Positions 52,870 to 61,418 of a stretch of DNA of 64,000 nucleotides are shown piece by piece. The stretch is taken from assembly GCA_030523275.1 (NCBI GenBank), contig JAUNIX010000013.1:17483-81482 (forward strand). Direction: 5' to 3'. The notes under the pieces are model-generated. The model made no database searches. It was not told the DNA's origin and was given only the letters and a program-made list of their open reading frames with translations. Position 1 is the first letter of the stretch, and each line of letters opens with the position of its first letter. Source of the stretch: Lachnospiraceae bacterium (lineage in GTDB: Bacteria > Bacillota > Clostridia > Lachnospirales > Lachnospiraceae). Made by a program: the position numbers and the translations under genes.

Positions 52870-53480
52870 TCATGCTCCTCTTCTTTTCGATCGGCACCTG
52901 TGATAAACGTGTCATTGACATCTTTCTCATATAAACGCATTTGCACTTCAAACGGTGTTGGTTCATCAGAAAATGTCTTTTTCGCTGCATGGTTAAAGAA
53001 CACAATAATACCCACCGCCAGCCCAATCGAATAACTGATTTCTAGCAATCCCGGACCACCTGCTTTGTTCCCAGTTAGCCATTCATAAACTTTAGCAAAT
53101 AATTCTTCTATGCCAACGTCATTGTTGTAAGCCATGATCGATATGGCTGCACCAAAGAATGAAACCAGACAGACAAAGAGAATCTTTGCATTTTGCTGCC
53201 ATTTGCTGTTACCAGGCTGTTCTTTGTAGTAAACGATAAAATCCGTCTCGCCAAGATTTACCACTTCAATTTCTTTCTTGACCTCTTTTATCTCCTGTAA
53301 TATATTCACAATCGAAAATACTTCTTTGGCATTGCTTCCTTTTGGAAAGTGATACAGTTTTATATTTTCTACCTGATGTGCAATCTCCGGGTCTGTACAA
53401 TAAACTTCTCCAATATCCTTCACTAACAAATCCCTGTGATTGATACAGGCACTTTCTTCACCTTTAAAATATACAATCAT
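52866..53480 (-). CDS. spoVAA: stage V sporulation protein AA
   Basis: A 204-aa protein with a soluble N-terminal domain (residues 1-100; IKLYHFPKGSNAKEVFSIVNILQEI). Two membrane segments follow, with the conserved FFGAAISIMAYNNDVGI loop between them. It ends in a charged tail with an EPTPFEVQMRLYEKD block, as in SpoVAA. First gene of the AA-AB-AC unit; a forespore-type -10 box lies just upstream. Confidence 0.93.
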   Translation of the reverse strand: MIVYFKGEESACINHRDLLVKDIGEVYCTDPEIAHQVENIKLYHFPKGSNAKEVFSIVNILQEIKEVKKEIEVVNLGETDFIVYYKEQPGNSKWQQNAKILFVCLVSFFGAAISIMAYNNDVGIEELFAKVYEWLTGNKAGGPGLLEISYSIGLAVGIIVFFNHAAKKTFSDEPTPFEVQMRLYEKDVNDTFITGADRKEEEHE

Positions 53481-53514
53481 ATCTGTTACCTTCTATCAAT
53501 AAAATTCTTGTGTA

Positions 53515-53544
53515 TAGTATGCACAAAATAGAAAAAAATATTAT
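53515..53544 (-). promoter_or_regulatory. sigma-G/F-like promoter of spoVAA
   Basis: On the minus strand an exact CATACTA box (53515-53521) lies 35 bases before the coding start, with ATAATA at a 17-base distance (53539-53544) as a weaker -35 box. Confidence 0.55.
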
Positions 53545-53568
53545 ATAGGATTTCTTCAAGTGTATTTA

Positions 53569-53675
53569 TATTTTGGCGTTTATATACGCTAAATTTTATA
53601 AAAGATTATATTTTAGCCTTTATAAAAGCCAAAATATATTTTTGTTTATTGTTTTTCGGTTATAAAAGTGATAAA
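53569..53675 (+). promoter_or_regulatory. three palindrome-like boxes before the DUF4143 ATPase gene
   Basis: Box 1 (53571-53593), box 2 (53611-53634) and box 3 (53650-53675) share the plan TTTT-aGC-TTTATAAA-GC-AAAA, with dyad symmetry best in box 2. Their centres are about 40 bases apart (four helical turns). Box 3 overlaps the likely -10 region, so a regulator bound here would control the ATPase gene and perhaps the divergent spoVAA. Confidence 0.55.
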
Positions 53676-53706
53676 ATAATCATAAAATAAGATAGGAGGT
53701 GGCTAC

Positions 53707-54921
53707 ATGATAAAACGTGAATTATATATGAAACAAATCCGTCCTTTTATTGGAACAGAACTTATCAAAGTGCTTACAGGAATGCGTCGTTCTGGAAAAT
53801 CTGTTATGTTAGAATTAATCCAAGCAGAATTAATCGAGCAGGGCATATCTCCATCTCAATTTATATATCTTAATTTTGAAAATATGAGTAATGCAAAATT
53901 TTGCACATCTTCTGCTTTGCATGATGAAATCTGCCGCCAAATAGCTTTTATGGAAAACAAAGCTTATTTATTTTTTGATGAAATTCAGGAAGTAGAAAAT
54001 TGGGAAAAATGCATTAATTCTTTTCGCTTGGAATTTGACTGCGATATTTATATTACCGGATCAAATGCAAAATTACTCTCTGGAGAACTCGCGACATATC
54101 TTGCAGGAAGATACGTCGAATTTATCATCTATCCGTTTTCTTTTGCTGAATTTCTGGATATGAATCAGCAGATACAGCCGTCAATCAATACAGCAACCGT
54201 ATTTAGACAATATTTACAGTTAGGCGGTATGCCATTTTTAACAAATATATTAAACAATGAAAATGCGTGTAATCAATATTTAAAGGATGTATATAATTCT
54301 GTCGTTTTAAAGGACATTATCAAACGAAATCATATCCGAGACGTCGATTTATTAGAACGTATTATCACATATATTTTAGCAAATATTGGTCAAACATTTA
54401 GTGCATCTAGTATTACAAAATATTTTAAAAATGAAAATCGCAGAGTTTCTCATGATACAATCATAAACTATCTGAAAGCCTGTCAGGATGCCTTTCTTTT
54501 TTATAAGGTCAGTCGTGAAGATTTAATTGGTAAAAGAATTTTGTCTGTCAATGAAAAATATTATGTTGTCGATCATGGATTACGGGAAGCTATTTATGGA
54601 CAAAATCATCGTGATATCAATCAAATTTTAGAAAATATCATATTCATGGAAATATTGCGAAGAGGATATACAGTCACCATTGGAAAATCCGGTACAAAAG
54701 AAATTGATTTTGTATGTTCAAAAAATGGACAAAAAATTTATATCCAAGTATCCTATCTACTTGCCAGCCCAGAAACCATCAACCGGAAATTTGGCGTGTA
54801 CGATAGTATCCGAGACCATTACCCGAAATATGTCGTTTCTATGGATGAATTTGACATGAGTCAAAATGGAATTCGGCATTATAACATCCGTGATTTTATA
54901 TTAAAAGAAAACTGGGATTAA
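53707..54921 (+). CDS. AAA/DUF4143 family ATPase
   Basis: A 404-aa protein. Residues 15-135 are an AAA_14 ATPase domain with LTGMRRSGKSVML (Walker A), FFDEIQEV (Walker B) and YITGSNAKLLSGEL. The mid-part is a winged-helix-like region (SASSITKYFKNENRRVSHDTIINYL). The end is the DUF4143 domain with GTKEIDFVCSKNGQKIYIQVSYLL, which has the D-x-Q shape of a PD-(D/E)xK nuclease. Very common in gut anaerobes, often in several copies; no function is proven. AGGAGG precedes the ATG. It stands alone with its own boxes and terminator. Confidence 0.9.
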   Translation: MIKRELYMKQIRPFIGTELIKVLTGMRRSGKSVMLELIQAELIEQGISPSQFIYLNFENMSNAKFCTSSALHDEICRQIAFMENKAYLFFDEIQEVENWEKCINSFRLEFDCDIYITGSNAKLLSGELATYLAGRYVEFIIYPFSFAEFLDMNQQIQPSINTATVFRQYLQLGGMPFLTNILNNENACNQYLKDVYNSVVLKDIIKRNHIRDVDLLERIITYILANIGQTFSASSITKYFKNENRRVSHDTIINYLKACQDAFLFYKVSREDLIGKRILSVNEKYYVVDHGLREAIYGQNHRDINQILENIIFMEILRRGYTVTIGKSGTKEIDFVCSKNGQKIYIQVSYLLASPETINRKFGVYDSIRDHYPKYVVSMDEFDMSQNGIRHYNIRDFILKENWD

Positions 54922-54939
54922 ATTTCACCATATGCAAGC

Positions 54940-54979
54940 GAGCGAAGATACCCACTTTTGTACCTTCGCTCACTTTTTT
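54940..54979 (+). terminator. terminator of the DUF4143 ATPase gene
   Basis: Eight-base GAGCGAAG/CTTCGCTC arms extended by an ATA/TAC pairing, then a T-run. It lies between convergent genes. Confidence 0.8.
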
Positions 54980-56261
54980 ACTTACTCAAATCCACTTTGA
55001 TTACGCTTTTTTCATCCAAAGTCATCTCCTGCTGCAAAAATTCTATTTGTTTGATTTTGCTCAAATTTTTCTTTCCTTTCACATCATAGAGATCCATGAC
55101 CAGCAACGAATCTTCGTCCTTCATCCACATTTTTGCATTCAGATTCTCGATTCCCCAAGTCAAATCTGCCCCATCATAGGAAAGCACCTGAAAATAAATA
55201 CGCAAAAGTTCTTTGTCCTGTTCTAATTTTTTTATTTTCAATGTTGTATGTTGACTAACTGAAACAATTTCATCATTTTTCAGTTTCATTTTAACTGTCT
55301 TCGGTCTGCCTTTTTCTTTTTTTACAACATGTTTTTTTACGGGAATCAGTTCCAAAGAGTCGATCTGCTCCATGTTACCAAAGAAATTCACATAGGCTGG
55401 CTGACCCTCACCCAGAGAATCTACTTTGTAGTATAAATACTGTTTCTCACCGTCTCTTAGCACAAATTCTTTGTTTGGGTATCCATTTTTCATTTCTAAT
55501 ACATTTCCAAACGGCGACAAGACAACGGAAGAAACAAGCTCATTCGATATAACAAATCGTTTGCTTTTTTCTTTTATTCCACTTCGATCAATGGTCATCT
55601 GAATTTTCCAGTCACCTTTTACATCCCATATTCTTTCCGGTTTGATTTCTACAGATACTTTTTGCCCCAGATTTTTTGAAATATTTTGTCGAAGAACACC
55701 TCTCACTGTTTGAGTGTCTATCATATATATTTCGTCCGCGGAAGGTAGATTCGTCAATGATTCACCATCAAGCACAATCCGAGGGTCAAACAGAATTGAT
55801 TGTATCCTCCCCCATTTGCTCTCCCAGTCACTACCTGGCAATTCCATTTTCTCATCCGTTTGAATCTTATAATAAACCATCAAATTGCCCCGATCCAATC
55901 CAATATTTTCAATCGTAAAAGAAATTCCATCTGATTTTTTTGTCATATTGACTCTCCCATTGTTTTCCTGAATTTCTTTTAAATTTACAATTTCCTGATA
56001 TTTTTTACTGCTGTTTTTATACCGAATCGTTCCTTTTCCTAAATGCACCAAAGCAATTCCTGCGGCCACAGTGACGGAGGACAATGCAAGGATAATCGCA
56101 TATACGGCTATCTGCCTCACAAGCCATCGTCTAGTCTGATCTTTGCTAGTTTCTGGAAGATTCTCCAATATAGATTCCACGTTTCTTTTATAACCTTCTG
56201 GAACTTGATAAGACTCTTTCTCCTGTTGAATCCTTTTTTTTAATTCATAATCATAATTCAT
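54978..56261 (-). CDS. DUF4179-type membrane protein, probable anti-sigma partner
   Basis: A 427-aa protein. The cytosolic N-terminal 55 residues form a charged region (LKKRIQQEKESYQVPEGYKRNVESIL). One membrane segment follows (about 57-77), then a DUF4179-like extracellular beta-rich domain (SDGISFTIENIGLDRGNLMVYYKI). The rest is a long immunoglobulin-like tail. Proteins of this plan sit next to ECF sigma factors and probably hold them inactive until an envelope signal arrives. The start at 56261 overlaps the sigma gene by 11 bases and has AAGGAGG ahead. Confidence 0.8.
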   Translation of the reverse strand: MNYDYELKKRIQQEKESYQVPEGYKRNVESILENLPETSKDQTRRWLVRQIAVYAIILALSSVTVAAGIALVHLGKGTIRYKNSSKKYQEIVNLKEIQENNGRVNMTKKSDGISFTIENIGLDRGNLMVYYKIQTDEKMELPGSDWESKWGRIQSILFDPRIVLDGESLTNLPSADEIYMIDTQTVRGVLRQNISKNLGQKVSVEIKPERIWDVKGDWKIQMTIDRSGIKEKSKRFVISNELVSSVVLSPFGNVLEMKNGYPNKEFVLRDGEKQYLYYKVDSLGEGQPAYVNFFGNMEQIDSLELIPVKKHVVKKEKGRPKTVKMKLKNDEIVSVSQHTTLKIKKLEQDKELLRIYFQVLSYDGADLTWGIENLNAKMWMKDEDSLLVMDLYDVKGKKNLSKIKQIEFLQQEMTLDEKSVIKVDLSK

Positions 56262-56739
56262 ACCGATAGCCCTCCTTCTCATAAATATACTTTAGCTGAT
56301 TTCTACCTCTTGATAATCTCGATTTTACCGTTCCCTGCGGAATTTCCAAGATAGACGCTATTTCTTTTACAGAAAATTCACTGTAATAATACAGAATTAA
56401 CACATCACGATATTGTGGTTTCATCTGATGAATCAATTTCAAAATATCACCCTCTTCTATCGTGTCGTAGCATTTCTGTTCCGGTACCTCTCCATTATCC
56501 GTCAAATGCATCTTTCTTCTTTTCCGCAAAATGGCATAACATTCATTTGTCAATATTTTAAAAATCCACGGCTTAAATTTTCGTTTGGAACGAAGCTGGT
56601 CAATCTTTTCATAAGCCTTTAAAATCGTCTCCGATACGGCATCTTCTCCATCTGCCTGATTCCCGACAATACTTTTTGCATATCGAAAAAGATCTGTTTG
56701 ATATTTTAAAATATAGTCACAAAAAAGATCCTTTTTCAT
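56251..56739 (-). CDS. ECF-type RNA polymerase sigma factor
   Basis: A 162-aa sigma-70 family protein with region 2 (LFRYAKSIVGNQADGEDAVSETILKAYEKI) and the aromatic -10 contact patch KFKPWIFKILTNECY. Region 4 is VLILYYYSEFSVKEIASILEIPQGTVKSRLSRGRNQLK. It lacks regions 1 and 3, as ECF factors do. GGAGG precedes the ATG at 56739. It is coupled with the DUF4179 protein and may drive its own promoter. Confidence 0.92.
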   Translation of the reverse strand: MKKDLFCDYILKYQTDLFRYAKSIVGNQADGEDAVSETILKAYEKIDQLRSKRKFKPWIFKILTNECYAILRKRRKMHLTDNGEVPEQKCYDTIEEGDILKLIHQMKPQYRDVLILYYYSEFSVKEIASILEIPQGTVKSRLSRGRNQLKYIYEKEGYRYEL

Positions 56740-56774
56740 CATAACCTCCTTACTTTCCTATTCTTTTCATATAT

Positions 56775-56804
56775 AAGAGAAAGAAAGCGATCCTTTGGTT
56801 CCAA
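56775..56804 (-). promoter_or_regulatory. possible autoregulated ECF promoter
   Basis: On the minus strand TTGGAACC (56797-56804) is a GGAACC-type ECF -35 box, followed after 16 bases by TCTCTTATAT. It lies about 40 bases before the sigma gene. Confidence 0.4.
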
Positions 56805-56821
56805 AAATATTTATTGACCAC

Positions 56822-56858
56822 AAAAAAAGATTATCACAAACCTGCTGTAATAATCTTT
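56822..56858 (-). terminator. terminator of the peptide cassette
   Basis: On the minus strand AAAGATTAT pairs with ATAATCTTT around a 15-base loop, followed by seven T residues, right after the nucleotidyltransferase stop. Confidence 0.8.
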
Positions 56859-56864
56859 TTCATA

Positions 56865-58115
56865 CTACTTGATAATTTTATATTTTTTCATTAATTCTAC
56901 GCGTTGACCGCCAATTTTAATACTCTCTGCCGCATTATCTTCCGGAGAACGTTTCTTTTGTTGCCATGCATAATGCCAAATACGGTTTACCCAAGCAAAC
57001 GGCAACAAAAACGAATGTTTCTCAAGCCATGGATATCGACCTTTGATTGTTTCTTTCGGTGGAAATAAAGTCCTTAATACAGAAGCTTTTGCCTTTTTCC
57101 CTTGCTTTTCTGACATAACTGCATTGAGAGTAATATTACTGCTATGTTTTCGACTCATATCGGCATCGCCATAAACCCCGGCATCCAGTAAATCCTGTAA
57201 AAGATCCCAAGAATCCACTTCCATTTCCTGCCAAAACTTTGGATAACAAGCTTTTTCAGGATCAAAATTTAAATGCTGATATCCGATATCAAACAATGCT
57301 GCCGTGAATACATCTGCATGAATTATTTTGCATTGATCATATATAAACTTCCAATCAATCTGACTGCCATATACATTAGCAAACATCACCATATCACATA
57401 CCTGGCGGATACCAAATCCACTGTGAATAAAATGTTTATATGCATGTAAGATCAAAAACAATAAGTGATCACTATATCCCATTGTACGAATTGGTACATT
57501 CTCAATTTCAATGACTACAGAATTTTCAAATGCCTTTGCAAAACGCTCGTTCATCCCTGCATAAGCATCAGATTCTTCTGCGAACAAAGACTTATGTATT
57601 TCAAGTAATAACGGAAAGTCTTTGCCGACATAAGAAACTTCATAATCTATCTCTTCGTGGGATAAAAATTCTTCTGGTACGATCATCCCCGCTTCATACA
57701 AGGCCTTTCGATAAGCCCCATACTGCTCTTTCGGAATATATAAATCCTCATCTCCTGAAATACGATTGTCAGGATTTCCATAAAGATTTCTGCACACAAT
57801 TCCTTTTACAACAATCGGCTCTAAGCCGTTATTTCTAAGAGATTGATATAATTTTAAAAATTCCTGCGTCTTCCTAATCTGCAAAAAGACATCTTGCATC
57901 GTACGTTGTTTTAGCATTTTTAAATATTCTGACGGTACAGCATTCAACAATGCCGGACAGCCAAACGTACTCTGATAGATCATAGCCAGAGTATTTTGTT
58001 TATTTGCTATCTGAAATACTTCATCCCATTCCTCAAAAGATACATCTTCTTCCCATTGAAGCATCTCATTATTTAAAAAAGCTTTCATCGAAGCCAAAAA
58101 TAATTTTTGATTCAT
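56865..58115 (-). CDS. nucleotidyltransferase-fold protein of the peptide cassette
   Basis: A 416-aa protein of the NTP_transf_5 (PF14907) type. It has VVKGIVCRNLYGNPDNRISGDEDLYIPKEQY, with the Gly-Asp-x-Asp metal pair of the polymerase-beta-like fold. Further conserved His/Lys residues are in ILHAYKHFIHSGFGIRQVCDMVMF. Members are frequent in gene clusters for modified peptides such as lasso peptides, with no proven reaction. It is the last gene of the cassette, 12 bases after the peptidase gene. Cytosolic. Confidence 0.82.
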   Translation of the reverse strand: MNQKLFLASMKAFLNNEMLQWEEDVSFEEWDEVFQIANKQNTLAMIYQSTFGCPALLNAVPSEYLKMLKQRTMQDVFLQIRKTQEFLKLYQSLRNNGLEPIVVKGIVCRNLYGNPDNRISGDEDLYIPKEQYGAYRKALYEAGMIVPEEFLSHEEIDYEVSYVGKDFPLLLEIHKSLFAEESDAYAGMNERFAKAFENSVVIEIENVPIRTMGYSDHLLFLILHAYKHFIHSGFGIRQVCDMVMFANVYGSQIDWKFIYDQCKIIHADVFTAALFDIGYQHLNFDPEKACYPKFWQEMEVDSWDLLQDLLDAGVYGDADMSRKHSSNITLNAVMSEKQGKKAKASVLRTLFPPKETIKGRYPWLEKHSFLLPFAWVNRIWHYAWQQKKRSPEDNAAESIKIGGQRVELMKKYKIIK

Positions 58116-58127
58116 ATATTATCCCCT

Positions 58128-58565
58128 CTATTTAAAAATTCCGTACAATTTCATAAGAAAATGACGGATTGGAATCACCTTCAACCATACATGTTCAAAA
58201 AATTCCCACCAAAAATCTCCTGGAACAATCATTTTCCCTTTTCTCTTTACCTTTGTGATTAACGCAAATATCTGATCTTCTCTGATTCCACGTTCAATCT
58301 CTGTCTGGGCATCCCCAATGATATCATATCCATTTTTATGTACTTTACAGATTCTGTGCATCACAAACTGCCCATTCTCTCTTTGATAAAATACCATATC
58401 TCCTTTTTTCAACATTCGATCTGGTTGTTTAAAATAAATCATATCTCTTTGGTGAATCAAAAATGGATTCATACTGTTGCCAGAAATCACTACACTCACT
58501 TCTTTTCCCTGTTGTATCAATTCTCGCAGCATAGATACATATTCCACAGTATCTACTAATTTCAT
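58128..58565 (-). CDS. S24/S26-type serine peptidase of the peptide cassette
   Basis: A 145-aa protein with the Ser-containing motif VVISGNSMNPFL near residue 30, then KKGDMVFYQRENGQFVMHRI and IIGDAQTE. That order is seen in S24/S26 (LexA/SipW-like) peptidases. No clear N-terminal membrane segment exists; a weakly hydrophobic C-terminal part (FFEHVWLKVIPIRHFLMKL) may touch the membrane. It may cut the leader of the 89-aa precursor, but this is inferred from position. It lies between the exporter and nucleotidyltransferase genes. Confidence 0.8.
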   Translation of the reverse strand: MKLVDTVEYVSMLRELIQQGKEVSVVISGNSMNPFLIHQRDMIYFKQPDRMLKKGDMVFYQRENGQFVMHRICKVHKNGYDIIGDAQTEIERGIREDQIFALITKVKRKGKMIVPGDFWWEFFEHVWLKVIPIRHFLMKLYGIFK

Positions 58566-58589
58566 ATACTCCTCCCTCTCTTAGAAAGC

Positions 58590-60368
58590 CTAGAAATCCA
58601 TAGCCATGCGACTGGATTCTTCTTTGCTAAGTTCTGTTACATGCGTTTCCATGACACGATACACTCTCTGACACATATTTAAAACACTTGGACGATGGGT
58701 CGTCACAATACATGTTTTATTTGGCTTTTGTTTGATAATATTTCTCAACACTTTACGCTCTGTCGCCACATCCAGAGCAGAGGTTGCCTCATCTAAAAGT
58801 AATATCGGTGCATCCCGAAGTACCGCCCTTGCGATTGCAATTCTCTGTGCTTGTCCCTCTGAAAAGCCACGTCCCCTCTCTCCAATCTTTGCATTAATGG
58901 TATCCGGTATATTTTTCACAAAGTCCCACGCACAGGAAATTTTTAATGCCTCCACAATCTCTTCATCTGTTGCATCTTCTTTGACCATACGCATATTCTC
59001 AGCAATGGTTCCCGATAAAATCGTATTGCCCTGTGGCACATAAGCAAACAAATGTCTCGTATCGGCATTCATCTCTATTTCCCGTCCATCTGATGCTTTC
59101 ATCAATGACTGCCCTTCGTCTGGACGAATCAATCCCAAAATCAAGCGGATCATTGTCGTTTTTCCTTCTCCGGAAGGACCGACCAAAGCCACGATTTCCC
59201 CCGGCTGTGCTAAAAATTTAGAATCGGTAATCACACGATTTCCTTCCACATACGAGAAATGCACATTTCTCATCTGTACTGTGAAACCATCCTCTACATA
59301 AGCGTCCAAGTCATTACTTTCCGGAATATGAACTTCTTTTGGCAGTTCCACCAATTCACGGATACGATGTGCGGAGACAGAACTATTTAAAAACGATGGG
59401 ATAATCGAGACAAGATTATTAAATGCACCGGATAAATTACTTCTCTGCTGCAAAAACAAAGTCATCGTTCCATATGTAATATCGTGGGTCCACAAACGAA
59501 ACAGGCAATATCCAAACGCTGTATATTGCACTATCATTCCTAAAATTGACATAAAAATATTCGTTTTGATCGTAAACATATTGTATTTTAAACTTATATC
59601 TTTGAATTTTTCCTGCCACTTTCTCATCTTTCTTCCGTATAAAGAAGAGATACCAAATGACTTGATTGTATCAAAATTGTAAAACGTCTCAACTTCAAAC
59701 GTCATCAGGTTGCTGCCCATTTCCTTTACTTGCCTTCCATAATCTCTCTGTTTTTTAATCAGAAATTTTGACATCAAAAGCATAACTGGTGCGCTGATGA
59801 ATGCAATCAAAGCCATAATGCTGTCATAATGCCAAATAACCGCAAAAGTTGCAATGAAATTATAGACTGCTATGATAATCGTCGGAAGCCAGCTAATTGC
59901 ATTGCTGCTGACGGTATTGACATCACTATTAAATCGATTTAACACATCACCATTTTTATATTTACTAATTTCCAGCCACTCAGCATCAATAATTTTATCA
60001 AAAATATCCGCCTGAATATCATTATTAATATAAATACTCAATTTTGTTGAAATGCGATTGATCACATTGGTAAATATCAGACTAAAAATCGCACTTCCAA
60101 GAGTAATGATAATCAAAATTCCTAATTTACTTGTCTGATATCCAGTAATGATATCAATCAAATATTTACCGGCAACACTACTGATCAAACCCATAGAAGT
60201 ACTGATAATCCCCAAGAAAATATAAAAAATAATTGCTCCTTTATATTTCTTACTATATGAAAAAATCCATTTCCAATCATCGATAATCTCTGAAAAAGTT
60301 CCATCTTTCCATTTAGCAAATAAAACTTCTAGAGATTCAAAAGAAATTTTTTTCTTATCCTCTTTCAT
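58590..60368 (-). CDS. ABC exporter (fused membrane and ATPase domains)
   Basis: A 592-aa half-transporter. Residues 35-320 contain six membrane segments. Residues 350-580 are the nucleotide-binding domain with Walker A LVGPSGEGKTTMIRL, Q-loop FAYVPQGNTILSG, signature FSEGQAQRIAIARA, Walker B ILLLDEATSALD and H-loop TTHRPS. The signature FSEGQ departs from LSGGQ as in many peptide exporters. There is no N-terminal C39 peptidase, so leader removal must be done by another enzyme. It starts 171 bases after the anchored-protein gene, beyond a terminator, so it probably has its own promoter. Confidence 0.95.
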   Translation of the reverse strand: MKEDKKKISFESLEVLFAKWKDGTFSEIIDDWKWIFSYSKKYKGAIIFYIFLGIISTSMGLISSVAGKYLIDIITGYQTSKLGILIIITLGSAIFSLIFTNVINRISTKLSIYINNDIQADIFDKIIDAEWLEISKYKNGDVLNRFNSDVNTVSSNAISWLPTIIIAVYNFIATFAVIWHYDSIMALIAFISAPVMLLMSKFLIKKQRDYGRQVKEMGSNLMTFEVETFYNFDTIKSFGISSLYGRKMRKWQEKFKDISLKYNMFTIKTNIFMSILGMIVQYTAFGYCLFRLWTHDITYGTMTLFLQQRSNLSGAFNNLVSIIPSFLNSSVSAHRIRELVELPKEVHIPESNDLDAYVEDGFTVQMRNVHFSYVEGNRVITDSKFLAQPGEIVALVGPSGEGKTTMIRLILGLIRPDEGQSLMKASDGREIEMNADTRHLFAYVPQGNTILSGTIAENMRMVKEDATDEEIVEALKISCAWDFVKNIPDTINAKIGERGRGFSEGQAQRIAIARAVLRDAPILLLDEATSALDVATERKVLRNIIKQKPNKTCIVTTHRPSVLNMCQRVYRVMETHVTELSKEESSRMAMDF

Positions 60369-60481
60369 CTATATAACCTCTCATTTCTACCATACAACGA
60401 TAAACTCTATTATACACAAAAAAGAACCATTTTGAAAGCTTCAATACGATACTGATAAAATAACGGGTTTATTTATGAAAA

Positions 60482-60516
60482 GAACAGTCATCCATCAACA
60501 TGATGAATGACTGTTC
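60482..60516 (-). terminator. terminator after the anchored-protein gene
   Basis: On the minus strand GAACAGTCAT pairs with ATGACTGTTC, extended by ATCA/TGAT, followed by TTTT. It splits the cassette into two transcription units. Confidence 0.75.
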
Positions 60517-60539
60517 CCTCTTAATCGTACTGCCCATAT

Positions 60540-61418
60540 TTAGTTTTTCTCATCATATGTCCTTACCATCATGATCTTGCTGGAATCGCTGACATAGTGC
60601 GAAGGCGTAATCTTTATGGATTTTCCTGCTCCCAGGTCTTCCACTTTTGCATTATAGGTAATGCCGCCCACATATGCTTTTTCATCCTTCATATAATATT
60701 TATAAAAGATACGGATGCCGACGATCTTTTTCTTGGAAATATTTTTCACCGTCAGCGAGTTGTCCCCATTGTCTGTCACTTTGACCTGATCCTTGGACAT
60801 CTCGAATTCATCCGCATATGCCACCTGTGCCTGGCAGTCCGAATAGGTTCCTTCTTTGTAAGCGGTCTTGTTTGCTTCCTGGACAACAACCGTTGCTCCT
60901 GCTTTGATTGCCGAGGCCTTAAATTCCAGCTTTTTCTTGCCTCTCTTGACAGTAATATCGGCATATTCAATCTTTTCTTTGCCGGTATTCTTTAAGGCGA
61001 TCGCCGTCACATTGGAGACTTTCTTATCAGAACCATCCTCAAGAAACTGTCCTTTATAGCCTGCAATCTTCTGAATCTGTAGGTTCGTGTCCGGGATCAT
61101 ATACGGCAGGTTGTTTTTTTGGCTAAAGATATTGCCGTTTTTCTGTGTACCGGTACCCGTATCTGTATCTTTTTTTGTCGAACTCGTGCCCGTTGAATTC
61201 CCAGTACTTTTTTCTGCACCTGTATCTTCTTTGGCAGTACTTTTGTTCTTGTCATTCATATTATTTTCTGACGCATCTTTTTTCTTGGAAGCACCTTCCG
61301 ATGTGGATTCTTCTGTGCTCCTGCCAGAAAATAGTGTTTTGCCCTGTTTTTTTGCGGCAAAGGTGACTGCCAGGATTGCAGCTGCCACAACCACTATGAT
61401 GATCATTTTCTTTTTCAT
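60540..61418 (-). CDS. membrane-anchored protein of the peptide cassette
   Basis: A 292-aa protein with an N-terminal membrane segment (residues 4-21). A Ser/Thr/Lys-rich linker of about 75 residues follows, then an extracellular beta-sandwich-like domain of about 190 residues. That domain has repeated VSNVTAIALKNTGKEKIEYADITVK and LTVKNISKKKIVGIRIFYKYY blocks, and resembles bacterial FxLYD-type domains. A role in self-protection or peptide display is possible but not shown. Its ATG overlaps the radical SAM stop (ATGA). Base composition is more GC-rich than the surroundings, as in the radical SAM gene. Confidence 0.7.
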   Translation of the reverse strand: MKKKMIIIVVVAAAILAVTFAAKKQGKTLFSGRSTEESTSEGASKKKDASENNMNDKNKSTAKEDTGAEKSTGNSTGTSSTKKDTDTGTGTQKNGNIFSQKNNLPYMIPDTNLQIQKIAGYKGQFLEDGSDKKVSNVTAIALKNTGKEKIEYADITVKRGKKKLEFKASAIKAGATVVVQEANKTAYKEGTYSDCQAQVAYADEFEMSKDQVKVTDNGDNSLTVKNISKKKIVGIRIFYKYYMKDEKAYVGGITYNAKVEDLGAGKSIKITPSHYVSDSSKIMMVRTYDEKN

